Origin: Pseudomonadota bacterium
GTDB taxonomy: Bacteria; Myxococcota_A; Polyangia; Polyangiales; Polyangiaceae
DNA length: 64,000 bases
NCBI GenBank assembly: GCA_023423895.1
Contig: JAFAER010000010.1
Location: forward strand, 1 to 64,000
Direction of reading: 5' to 3'
The notes below the pieces were generated by a model. The model worked only from the letters and a program-made list of their open reading frames with translations, made no database searches and had not been told where the DNA came from. The translations under genes were made by a program, and so were the position numbers. Shown piece after piece: positions 50,905 through 59,147 of this stretch. Positions within the stretch are counted from its first letter, which is position 1; each line of letters starts with the position of its first letter.

Positions 50905-52065
50905 ATGACCCGCGTTCTCGGCGGCGTGTTCGCGTTGGCCCTCGGCGTGACGCTGTCGAGCGCATGCAGCTCGCCAGTGGCGCTCGGCGGATTCGTCGAG
51001 ACGGACACCGCGCCCCCGCTGCCCGAAGCCGGCGCATCGGAGCCGGACGCGAACGAGCTCCGTCCGCTGTGCAAGGCCGCCGACTGCCCTGCGCCGTACA
51101 CGACGTGCTCCGACGATGCGTTCCGGTGCGAGACGAACATCGACACCGACAACGCGAACTGCGGAGCGTGCGGGGTCGTGTGTCCGAACGGCCCCGAGGT
51201 GAAGGACGTCTTCGGCGCCGAATGGTTCTGCCAGTCAGGCGCATGCAAGATGGCCTGCGACCCGCAGGGCCACATGGCCGACTGCAACGCGGACGTCGCC
51301 GACGGATGCGAGTCGGATCTCCGATGTGACGCCGACAATTGCGGCGCATGCGGAGTCAAATGTCCGGACGGCCTTCTCTGCATCCGAGGCAACTGCGGCT
51401 GTCCTTCGGGTCTCACGGCTTGCGGCGAAGCCTGCGCCGCCGACTGCGTCGATCTGCGGAACGACGACTTCAACTGTGGCAAGTGCGGGGAGGAGTGCCC
51501 GTTCACCTGGGATCCGCCCTTCCCGCCGCCGGGGATGAGAAGAGGCTGCGGAGGCTCGCAGTGCGACGTCCTCAAGTGCGAGAACGGGTTCGCCGACTGC
51601 AACAACGACACGAACAGCCCCGACACCGACGGATGTGAGGTCTCGCTCGCCGACGACGCCCAGAACTGCGGCGCATGCGGAAAGGCGTGCGCCCCGGGGC
51701 AGCGGTGCGAGAACGGCAGGTGCGAATGCGGTCCGAAAGAGACCGCATGCCCGGGCTTCGGCACGACCGTGAACTGCGCCGAGCTCGACTCCGATCCGCG
51801 GAACTGCGGAGTGTGCGGGAACGTTTGTCCGGGCGTCTACGACGGCTCCGGCAAGGCCGTGTGCCGCCTCGGGCATTGCGAGATCGAGTGCAAGAGCGGC
51901 TACGCCGACTGCGATGGCCGCGTCGACAATGGTTGCGAGACGCACGTCGCAGCCGATCCACGGAACTGCGGAGCGTGCGGGGCACAGTGCGATCTGTCGT
52001 TCGGGCAGCCATGTGTTGCCGGAGCGTGCCGAACGGCGCCGTGCGCCCCAGGAGAAGCGCGATGA
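50905..52065 (+). CDS. Cys-rich lipoprotein with NCGxCG repeats
   Basis: A 386-residue lipoprotein (lipobox LSSAC, Cys18) and the first gene of a five-gene overlapping chain. About six modules share a core D-x(2,4)-N-C-G-x-C-G-x(2)-C: NANCGACGVVC, DNCGACGVKC, FNCGKCGEEC, QNCGACGKAC, RNCGVCGNVC and RNCGACGAQC, alternating with CDxxxDGCE-type turns. The same module occurs in the gene at 63581-64000. It is an extracellular disulfide-rich stalk-like protein, probably surface-exposed; ligand unknown. ATG 50905 has GGAAG upstream. The stop overlaps the next start (ATGA at 52062). Confidence 0.87.
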   Translation: MTRVLGGVFALALGVTLSSACSSPVALGGFVETDTAPPLPEAGASEPDANELRPLCKAADCPAPYTTCSDDAFRCETNIDTDNANCGACGVVCPNGPEVKDVFGAEWFCQSGACKMACDPQGHMADCNADVADGCESDLRCDADNCGACGVKCPDGLLCIRGNCGCPSGLTACGEACAADCVDLRNDDFNCGKCGEECPFTWDPPFPPPGMRRGCGGSQCDVLKCENGFADCNNDTNSPDTDGCEVSLADDAQNCGACGKACAPGQRCENGRCECGPKETACPGFGTTVNCAELDSDPRNCGVCGNVCPGVYDGSGKAVCRLGHCEIECKSGYADCDGRVDNGCETHVAADPRNCGACGAQCDLSFGQPCVAGACRTAPCAPGEAR

Positions 52066-53231
52066 AGGCGCGTGGCATGATGGTGCGCGTCGGGGTCATC
52101 GCGACGGCGGTCGCGAACCTCTGGTGCTCGTCCGAAGACGACGCAACACCGCCGCCCGCTGCCGACGGCGGCGCCGACACGGGCGCGCCCAACGACGCTG
52201 GGCATACCGACATGGACGATTCGGGCCTGCCGCAGGTCGCGACGTGCAACGAGGCGTTCTGCCGAGTCACGCCGCCCGGAGCAGAAACCGTCGCGCTCGA
52301 TGGCGTCCTCGCGAAGAGCCCGAGCGACGTCTGGATCGTCGGCAGTACGGGATACGCGGCACGCTTCGACGGCACGACGTGGCAGCGGGTCGCGACAGGC
52401 ACGAAGGCCACCATCTTCGCCGTCGCCGGCAGCGCCGACGGAACGGTGTGGGGCGCGAGCGGAGGGGACTCGTTCCTCGTCCTGAGCCGACAGGCCGACG
52501 GCGGTGTCGAGAGCGTGGACGGCGGATTCAGCGGCATCGTGCGAGCGATCGCGACGGTCGGAGCAAAAGAGGCGTGGGCCGTCGGCGACGCGTTCATGAA
52601 CTTCTTCGAAGATCCTCCGCCGCCCATCGACTTCATCTGGCGTTACGCGCCGACGCCAGGCGGCGCAGAGAGCGACTGGAGCTGGCAGCCGGTGTCACCT
52701 CCGTGCCCCGCCGGGGAGTTCGAGCAGCCGGAATGTTTGAAGCTCAACGCCGTCTGGACGGAGAGCCCACAGCGCGTGTGGTTCGCGGGCGACGAAGGAA
52801 AGATCTTCCGCGCCGACACGAGCGCGCTCGATGCCGGCGGCGATGAGCCAGGCCGCCTCGAGCTCGAAGAGATGAACTCGAGCTCGCTCCGTAACCTCGA
52901 GTCGCTCTGGGGCTTCGGACCGAGCGACGTATGGGCCGTCGGAGCTCAAGGCGTCATCCGTCACTATGCGGGCGGAGATGCCTGGACCGTCGTGCCGTCT
53001 CCGGTCACGGCGGATCTGCATGCCGTCTGGGGCTCGCGCACGGACGACGTCTGGGCCGCCGGCGACGACGGTGTCGTCCTTCACTGGGACGGCAACGCGT
53101 GGAGCGTGGTGCCCACGCCGTACGACACGGAGATCCGTCCTCGCCTGTACGCGATCTCGGGAGCGCGAGGTGCCGTGTGGATCGCCGGAGAAGGAACGCT
53201 CCTCCGCACGCTCGAAGGGGCTGACCGATGA
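52062..53231 (+). CDS. Beta-propeller lipoprotein
   Basis: A 389-residue protein, second of the chain. Lipobox-like ANLWC (Cys22), an Asp/Ala/Gly linker, then CNEAFCRVTPPG and a beta-propeller of repeated W/V-G motifs: SPSDVWIVGSTGYAARFDGT, KEAWAVGDAF, SPQRVWFAGDEGKIF, GPSDVWAVGAQGVIRHY, RTDDVWAAGDDGVVLHWDG and GAVWIAGEGTLLR. These 'DVWAVG' repeats are typical of myxobacterial surface propellers; no catalytic residue is seen. It overlaps both neighbours by ATGA. Confidence 0.85.
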   Translation: MKARGMMVRVGVIATAVANLWCSSEDDATPPPAADGGADTGAPNDAGHTDMDDSGLPQVATCNEAFCRVTPPGAETVALDGVLAKSPSDVWIVGSTGYAARFDGTTWQRVATGTKATIFAVAGSADGTVWGASGGDSFLVLSRQADGGVESVDGGFSGIVRAIATVGAKEAWAVGDAFMNFFEDPPPPIDFIWRYAPTPGGAESDWSWQPVSPPCPAGEFEQPECLKLNAVWTESPQRVWFAGDEGKIFRADTSALDAGGDEPGRLELEEMNSSSLRNLESLWGFGPSDVWAVGAQGVIRHYAGGDAWTVVPSPVTADLHAVWGSRTDDVWAAGDDGVVLHWDGNAWSVVPTPYDTEIRPRLYAISGARGAVWIAGEGTLLRTLEGADR

Positions 53232-54412
53232 GACGCCGCACATTCGCCTCGCCGCTTCTGCTCGCTCCCCTGCCGTTCGTGCTGTTCGTCGCGTGCGCGA
53301 GCTCGGACGACGACGAGACGGCGCGCATCGACGCCGGCGCGGAGGACTCTTCGCTGCCCGATACGGGACCGTCGGACGACGCCGGAGATGCCAGTGACGA
53401 CACGTCCGCAGCGCTGCGCTGCAGCGGAGACTTCTGCCTCGTCGATCTGCCGAACCCGGGCGCCTACGGTTTCACCAAGTGGCAGTTCCGGTCGATCCAG
53501 GTCGATCCGAACATCGGCACGTGGGCGGTCGCAAACGGCGCAGTCGGCATCGACGAAGCGACAGCGCAGCTGCTCCGCTTCGACGGCGAATCCTCCTCCT
53601 GGAAGGCGATGCACGCTCCCGTCCTCGGCGCCGGCGCCGACAAGCGAAACATCCGGCTCGGATCGCTCGCGGCCAACGGCGGGGGCAAGCTCCTCGCCGT
53701 CGGCAGCACGATCGACGACGGCACGGGTGTGATCGTCCGCGGCGATGGCACGGCGTTCACCACCGAGCCCTTCGATGTCGCGCTCGAGGCCGCCTGGTAT
53801 GCCTCGCCCGACCGAGCATGGGTCGTCGGGCGTGGAGGCGCGATCTACCGCTCGACTCCGGACGGCGACTGGATCTCGGAGAGCACTGACACCGGCGAGC
53901 TCGTCGCCGTGTGGGGCACCGGACCGGACGACGTCTACGTCAGCGGCGAGAAGCTCGAGGACTTCGGCTCCTATGGCTACCTCGGGCACCGCACCGTCGG
54001 GGACGATGCAGGCGCGAGCTGGACGTTCGGGACGTTCCTCGACCTCCAGCCGAGACCGTTTGGAGATCACGTGATCTACGCCGGCGTCGCCGTCGCCGGC
54101 GGCCCGCGGTTCTGGGCGGCCCCGGACGTGCTCGCGCGCTGGTCGACGGAGGGAGGCGAGCCGGCATGGGTGGCCGATTCGTTCGATCCACGCGTCGCGA
54201 TCAACGCGTTCTGGGCGCGCGCCGCGAACGACATCTGGGCGGTCGGCAACGTCGGGCGCGTGTTCCACTTCGACGGGACGACGTGGAAGGACCAGCTCCT
54301 CGTCTTCAACGGCGCACCACTCGTCGCGAACCTCACCGGGATCGCCGGTACGAGCACGGGTGAGCTCTTCATCGTCGGTGACGGCGTCGCGCTCCGGAGG
54401 AAGGCACCATGA
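53228..54412 (+). CDS. Beta-propeller lipoprotein
   Basis: A 394-residue protein, third of the chain. Lipobox FVACAS (Cys23), an Asp/Ala/Gly/Ser linker, then CSGDFCLVDLPNPG, the same Cys-x(4)-Cys entry motif as the upstream gene, and a propeller with GTGPDDVYVSGE, PDRAWVVGRGGAIYRST, ANDIWAVGNVGRVFHFDGTT and a final TGELFIVGDGVALRR. A paralogue in architecture of the 52062 product, though sequence similarity is limited to the repeat motif. ATGA overlaps at both ends imply coupled translation. Confidence 0.85.
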   Translation: MRRRTFASPLLLAPLPFVLFVACASSDDDETARIDAGAEDSSLPDTGPSDDAGDASDDTSAALRCSGDFCLVDLPNPGAYGFTKWQFRSIQVDPNIGTWAVANGAVGIDEATAQLLRFDGESSSWKAMHAPVLGAGADKRNIRLGSLAANGGGKLLAVGSTIDDGTGVIVRGDGTAFTTEPFDVALEAAWYASPDRAWVVGRGGAIYRSTPDGDWISESTDTGELVAVWGTGPDDVYVSGEKLEDFGSYGYLGHRTVGDDAGASWTFGTFLDLQPRPFGDHVIYAGVAVAGGPRFWAAPDVLARWSTEGGEPAWVADSFDPRVAINAFWARAANDIWAVGNVGRVFHFDGTTWKDQLLVFNGAPLVANLTGIAGTSTGELFIVGDGVALRRKAP

Positions 54413-55749
54413 GGGCGAGGCATCGATCGTTCGCGCTGGCGAGCGTGCTCGCCCTGGCGCTCTCCGCGCTCGTCGCGACGGCATGCGATTCCGGCGACGA
54501 AGCTCCCCCGCCGGCGCCGGGCATCGACGCCAGCACGACGGATACCGGGCTTGTCGACGCGGGCGCTGCTGACACCTCGAATGCCGACGCGCCCGACCCG
54601 CTCGTCGACGCGAGCGCGGAGCCTGTCACCTGCGCGGTGACGCCGTGCGCGGTCGAGATCGCATCAGGCGCAGACTCGGTGTGTGTCCGCGTCGAAGACG
54701 GACACGTCCACTGCTGGGGCAGCAACGGCGGCGGTGAGCTCGGACGGGGTCCCGACGCAACGACACCGACGAACGCGCCCGCGCCGGTCGTCGATCTCGC
54801 GGACGCCACGCAGATCTCGGGCGCCGCCTCCGCTCCCGGCGACACGTATTGCGCCCTGCGTGCCGGTGGCGGGACCGTGTGCTGGGGCTCGAACGCGAAC
54901 GGCGTCCTCGGTCGTGTCGACGACTCCGGCGGCGTCGTGACCGAGTCGTCGTCGACCCCCGCGCCGGTCAGCGGCGTCGGCACCGCGCGGGCGATCGCGG
55001 CAGGGTACTTCGTCTCTTGCGCGCTGCTCGCGGGCAACGACGTCGCGTGCTGGGGAGCCAACGACGCGGCGCAGATCCCGACGCTCCCGAAGGAGCTCGG
55101 CGTGACCGTGCCGGCAACGACGTTCGCGCTCGCATCGCCGTCGAAGCAGCTCGGCCTCGCCGACCGCGGGACGGTGGCGTTCACCGACAACGGCCTGGTC
55201 TCGTGGGGACTCCAGGGAGCGCCGCTCGGCCCGGACACGGGCGTGCTCGGGCGCGAGGTGTCGACCGACACGGCTCGGCCGGCGACGATCGAGCTCGCAC
55301 ACGTCTCCGCGATCGCCGCAAGCAAGGGTCGCGCGTGTGCGATCGCGAATGGACGCGTGTATTGCTGGGGCGCGGGTCCGACCGCCGGAAGTGACTCCGT
55401 GTACCCTACACCCGTTGGCGTCGGCGGACCGATCGCGCACGCACAGACGATCGCCGTCGGCCCACGCTCTGCATGCGCGACGCTGTCCGACGGATCGGCG
55501 TGGTGCTGGGGCGACAACTCGCGCGGGCAGCTCGGCATCGGCAACATCGACCTCCAGCCGATCCCCGTGCGCGTGCAGAAGCTCGCCGGGCGTCCGGTGC
55601 GCATGGCCGTCATGGACGCGACGACCTGCGCGATCCTGAGCAACGGAGCCGTCCAGTGTTGGGGGCAGAACGACAAAGGACAGCTCGGAACGGGCGCAGC
55701 CGATGCGCTGCCCCATCTCGAGCCGCAGAACGTGGTGCTCAAGCCATGA
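54409..55749 (+). CDS. RCC1-repeat lipoprotein
   Basis: A 446-residue protein, fourth of the chain. Lipobox VATAC (Cys26), an Asp/Ala/Thr linker, the entry motif CAVTPCAVEI, then an RCC1-type seven-bladed propeller: VCVRVEDGHVHCWGSNGGGE, YCALRAGGGTVCWGSNANGV, SCALLAGNDVACWGANDAAQ, ACAIANGRVYCWGAGP, ACATLSDGSAWCWGDNSRGQ and TCAILSNGAVQCWGQNDKGQ. Each blade carries a Cys pair (C...CWG), suggesting blade disulfides, common in exported RCC1 proteins of myxobacteria. It overlaps its neighbours by ATGA. Confidence 0.9.
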   Translation: MRARHRSFALASVLALALSALVATACDSGDEAPPPAPGIDASTTDTGLVDAGAADTSNADAPDPLVDASAEPVTCAVTPCAVEIASGADSVCVRVEDGHVHCWGSNGGGELGRGPDATTPTNAPAPVVDLADATQISGAASAPGDTYCALRAGGGTVCWGSNANGVLGRVDDSGGVVTESSSTPAPVSGVGTARAIAAGYFVSCALLAGNDVACWGANDAAQIPTLPKELGVTVPATTFALASPSKQLGLADRGTVAFTDNGLVSWGLQGAPLGPDTGVLGREVSTDTARPATIELAHVSAIAASKGRACAIANGRVYCWGAGPTAGSDSVYPTPVGVGGPIAHAQTIAVGPRSACATLSDGSAWCWGDNSRGQLGIGNIDLQPIPVRVQKLAGRPVRMAVMDATTCAILSNGAVQCWGQNDKGQLGTGAADALPHLEPQNVVLKP

Positions 55750-57482
55750 CCCGCAAAGGCACGAAGAACATCGTCGGTACGCTCGGTGCGCTCCTCGTCG
55801 TCGGCGCGTGCGCGTCGAGCGAGAACGGCGACGGGCCGCCGCCGGGACCGCCGCTCGTACCCAGCGAGTGCCCGCAGACGTGCTCGGACGACGGGCGCGC
55901 CGTGATCGACTGCAACGGTGCCACCGTCACCGCGTGCGGCGCCTACGCGTCCTGTTTCGGGGCGAAGTGCGTGCCCGGTTGCGAGGCCGCGGCGAACGCG
56001 CAGAGCACCGTGGGCTGCGAGTACATCGTCGCGAAGCCTTCGGCGTACACCATCTACCCAGGCAACTTCGACGCGAACTGCTACGCGGTGCTCGTCGCGA
56101 ACACGTGGGGCTCGCCGATCGAGCTCGAGGTCGACTACGACGGACAGCCGATCTCTTCGAGCTACTTCCGTGTCCCGCGCGGTCGCGGGAAGGACATCCG
56201 CTACGAGCTCCTCCCCGAAGGGAAGCTGCCGAGCGGCGAGCTCGCGATCCTCTTCCTCGCGATGCAGCCCGACCCGGGCGGCTTCATGAGCGACTACCTT
56301 CCCTGCCCCGAAACCGTCGGCGCCGCGATCGTCGGCCAGACCGACGTGAAGGGCAGCGGCTACGGCAAGACGTTCCGCGTGCGGACGTCTGCGCCCGTCG
56401 TCGCCTACGACATCTACCCGTACGGCGGCGCAGACAGCTTCGTCCCGTCGAGCTCACTCCTCTTGCCGACGTCGGCCTGGGGCACCGACAGCTTCGCGAT
56501 GGACGGGTGGGCCGCCACCGACGAGCCGCACATCCGCCAGGGGTTCTATCCCTATTTCCAGATCCTCGCCCGCGAGGACGACACACACGTGAAGGTCCAG
56601 CCGACCGCGACGCTCGGCAGCGCCGGCGGGAAGCCCCCGATCCCTGCCGGAACGACCGGCGAGGTCGTGCTGCAGCGGGGGCAGTTCGTGCAGTTCACCC
56701 AGATCGACGAGATCAACGGCACCGCCGTCGCGTCGGACAAGCCGGTCTCGCTCGTCGGCGGCGCGACCTGCATGAACATCCCGAACGCGAACCCTGCGTG
56801 CGACAGCATCCATCAACAGCTCCCGCCGATCCGCCTGCTCGGCGACACGTACGTGGCGACGCGCTACCGCGATCGTGAAGGTCCTGCCGAGCCGGAGTCG
56901 ACGCCGTGGCGGATCCTCGCGGCAGCCGACGGCACGACGCTCACGTACGATCCGCCGATCCCCGACGCTCCCACCACGCTCGACCGCGGCAAGTGGAAAG
57001 AGTTCTGGGCACCGGGTCCGTTCGTCGTGAAGAGCCAGGATGCCAATCATCCGATCTACGTCGCGTCGTACATGACGGGCGGTTCGAACGTCTCGACGGA
57101 CGAAGGCGACCCCGAGATGGTCAACGTCGTTCCCGTCGGCCAGTACCTCTCGTCGTATCTGTTCTTGACCGATCCCACGTACGGCAACACGAACCTCGTG
57201 TTCGTGCGCACGCCCGAGAACGGCACCTACGAGGACGTGCAGCTCGATTGTGTCGGCACGGTGCAGGGATGGACCAAGGTCGGCAGCAGCGGCTACGAGA
57301 TCGCCTACGTCGACCTCGTACGGAAGGGCCTCGCGCAGGGCGCATGCGAGAACGGCGTCCACCGCGCGTCGAGCAAGCGACCGTTCGCGCTCACCGTCTG
57401 GGGCTGGGATCGCTTCGCCAGCTACGGCTACCCGGCGGGGATGGGCACGAAGACCTTGAACGAAATCCCTGCTCTCCGCTGA
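55746..57482 (+). CDS. IgGFc-binding-protein-type lipoprotein (end of the lipoprotein chain)
   Basis: A 578-residue protein, fifth and last of the chain. Lipobox VVGACAS (Cys22), a Cys-rich neck (CPQTCSDDGRAVIDCNGATV, CGAYASCFGAKCVPGCEAAA), then TVGCEYIVAKPS and the IgGFc-binding-like domain: FDANCYAVLVANTW, SSLLLPTSAWGTDSFAMDGW, KPVSLVGGATCMNIPNANPA, DSIHQQLPP and FALTVWGWDRFASYGYPAGM. It is a third, more distant paralogue of the pair at 25097-28690. Placing this predicted adhesin in an ECF-controlled chain suggests stress- or contact-regulated surface display. Start ATG 55746 overlaps the RCC1 stop. Confidence 0.88.
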   Translation: MTRKGTKNIVGTLGALLVVGACASSENGDGPPPGPPLVPSECPQTCSDDGRAVIDCNGATVTACGAYASCFGAKCVPGCEAAANAQSTVGCEYIVAKPSAYTIYPGNFDANCYAVLVANTWGSPIELEVDYDGQPISSSYFRVPRGRGKDIRYELLPEGKLPSGELAILFLAMQPDPGGFMSDYLPCPETVGAAIVGQTDVKGSGYGKTFRVRTSAPVVAYDIYPYGGADSFVPSSSLLLPTSAWGTDSFAMDGWAATDEPHIRQGFYPYFQILAREDDTHVKVQPTATLGSAGGKPPIPAGTTGEVVLQRGQFVQFTQIDEINGTAVASDKPVSLVGGATCMNIPNANPACDSIHQQLPPIRLLGDTYVATRYRDREGPAEPESTPWRILAAADGTTLTYDPPIPDAPTTLDRGKWKEFWAPGPFVVKSQDANHPIYVASYMTGGSNVSTDEGDPEMVNVVPVGQYLSSYLFLTDPTYGNTNLVFVRTPENGTYEDVQLDCVGTVQGWTKVGSSGYEIAYVDLVRKGLAQGACENGVHRASSKRPFALTVWGWDRFASYGYPAGMGTKTLNEIPALR

Positions 57483-57594
57483 TCGGATCGAGCGTTCGAC
57501 ACGTCGGGCGATCGGCTCCTTCGAGCGCGGATCGGAAGTCGCAACGGCGATCGACGATCCATGCGGCGGGGTTTGGGGTTACCTTGGCGCCGCG

Positions 57595-58419
57595 ATGATT
57601 CGACGCTTCCCCCTCCTCTTCCTCGTTCCCGCCCTCACGTTCGCCGTCGTCCCTGCCTGCAAGGAGAAGGCGACGGAGATCCCCGATGCAGGCCTCGTCA
57701 TGACGGCGCCCGTCGACGCCGGCGGCACCGCGCAGGTGACGGACACCTCGCAGTGCCCGGGTTGCCAGCTCGCGGCGCAGCAGGGCTGGACGTTCCAGGG
57801 CATCTACCGCGACAGCGCCTGCACCGAGCCGCTCGTGCAGCAGGTGACGCCGGCATGTGCCGCCGTGCCCGCGCTCGGGCCCGGGAGCGTCACGTACAAC
57901 GAAGACGTCGGCGGTCGAAAGGCCGGCGAGACGGCGAGCGTCGAGCTGACCGAGCAGATCCCCCCGACGACGCCGCGCTTCCAGAAGTCGGGCACGAAGT
58001 GCGTCCCCGCGAACGAGGGCGCCGTCGACATCGCCCCTCTCGGCTGCGCCGGACAGAAGGTCTGCCGCGACGCGAGCGGCATGCTCGCCTGCGGCAACTG
58101 CCGCACGTTCGCGAACGGCTGCCCGGACTTCGAGGAGAGCCGCATCTACGCCGCCGTGAACGACCCGCAGATCAAGAAGGCCGCTGGTGGCGGCGGCGGT
58201 AGCGGCAACCTCGCGCGGCTCCGCCAGTGCTGCGCCGCGCTCGCGGCAGAGGCGAAGCGCCTCGGCAGCTCGCCCGAGGCGGGCATGATCAACAGCGCCG
58301 CTCAGCAGTGCAACACGCTCGTCGCGGCGGCAGGTCCGAGCGGGAACGCGCCGGAGCTCGGCGCGCTGAAGACGCTGCTCGCCGGGCGCAACATCCCCGC
58401 GATCTGCGCCGGATTCTGA
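57595..58419 (+). CDS. Cys-containing lipoprotein, function unknown
   Basis: A 274-residue protein with lipobox VVPAC (Cys22). It contains CPGCQL, an eight-cysteine middle region (KCVPANEG, LGCAGQKVCRD, CGNCRTFANGCPDFEE) and a Gly linker (GGGGGSG near 201) before a helical C-terminal domain with RQCCAALAAEAKRLG. No family recognised. It follows the lipoprotein chain by 112 bp without overlap, and TACCTT lies about 9 nt before the start, so it is probably a separate unit. Confidence 0.78.
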   Translation: MIRRFPLLFLVPALTFAVVPACKEKATEIPDAGLVMTAPVDAGGTAQVTDTSQCPGCQLAAQQGWTFQGIYRDSACTEPLVQQVTPACAAVPALGPGSVTYNEDVGGRKAGETASVELTEQIPPTTPRFQKSGTKCVPANEGAVDIAPLGCAGQKVCRDASGMLACGNCRTFANGCPDFEESRIYAAVNDPQIKKAAGGGGGSGNLARLRQCCAALAAEAKRLGSSPEAGMINSAAQQCNTLVAAAGPSGNAPELGALKTLLAGRNIPAICAGF

Positions 58420-58460
58420 TCCGATCGTCGTCCGCTCGGCTCGCCGTCTCTTCTCTTCGT

Positions 58461-59147
58461 TCACTTCGCGCGACGCGCGAGACGAACGGCGAGACCGAGA
58501 TAGGCGAGCACGAGCACGACGAGGACGACCGAGCTCGCCCGTCGTGAGAGCTCGAAGCACTGCGGGCCGCCGAGCAGGCTCATGACGTGGGCCCGCGGCG
58601 TGAACAACGAGCCGAAACCCGCGGCGCTTCCGATCACGTAGTCGATCGCCAGGAACATCCCGCGCATCGCGCCGCGTCCGATCGCCGAGCCGGCGCAGAA
58701 GAATGCTGCGTACGCCGCTCCTCCGACGAGGGCGACGCCGAAGGACATCGGTAGATCCCAGGCGAGCGGCGGATCCGCGGAGCCGTGCGCAACGGCGCAG
58801 ACGACGGCCGCAATGACGCCGCAGACGAGCGCGGAGGCCGCCATCGACACGATGACGGACGCCAGGGCGGCGCGCGGGGGCGGAGCGCCGAGCGCGACGA
58901 GACCGCTGACCGCCGGGCGGAGCCCGAGACCGCCGAGGCTCGCGCTGACGATGCCGTAGGTGAGCAGCGGCAGAACGGCCACGCCGAACGTGCCGCGCAT
59001 CACGTGGTCGGCGCCGCTCACCTGACCTGCGCTTCGCGAAGAGACGGCGGAGATCACGGCGAAGAGCGTCCAGCCGAGGATCGGCAGCCATCCGCGCGGC
59101 GTGCGAGTGAGCCGCGCCAGCGGAACACGTGAGAGCGCCACGATCAT
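58461..59147 (-). CDS. ABC-2-like membrane protein
   Basis: A 228-residue protein with about six hydrophobic helices (GWLPILGWTLFAVISA, VAVLPLLTYGIVSASLGG, VIVSMAASALVCGVIAAVV, VALVGGAAYAAFFCAGSA, VVLVVLVLAYLGLAVRLARR), the size and layout of an ABC-2-type permease subunit. It is third in a minus-strand set after a permease-like protein and a degenerate ATPase; its ATG overlaps the ATPase stop by 4 nt. Export substrate unknown. Confidence 0.75.
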   Translation of the reverse strand: MIVALSRVPLARLTRTPRGWLPILGWTLFAVISAVSSRSAGQVSGADHVMRGTFGVAVLPLLTYGIVSASLGGLGLRPAVSGLVALGAPPPRAALASVIVSMAASALVCGVIAAVVCAVAHGSADPPLAWDLPMSFGVALVGGAAYAAFFCAGSAIGRGAMRGMFLAIDYVIGSAAGFGSLFTPRAHVMSLLGGPQCFELSRRASSVVLVVLVLAYLGLAVRLARRAK

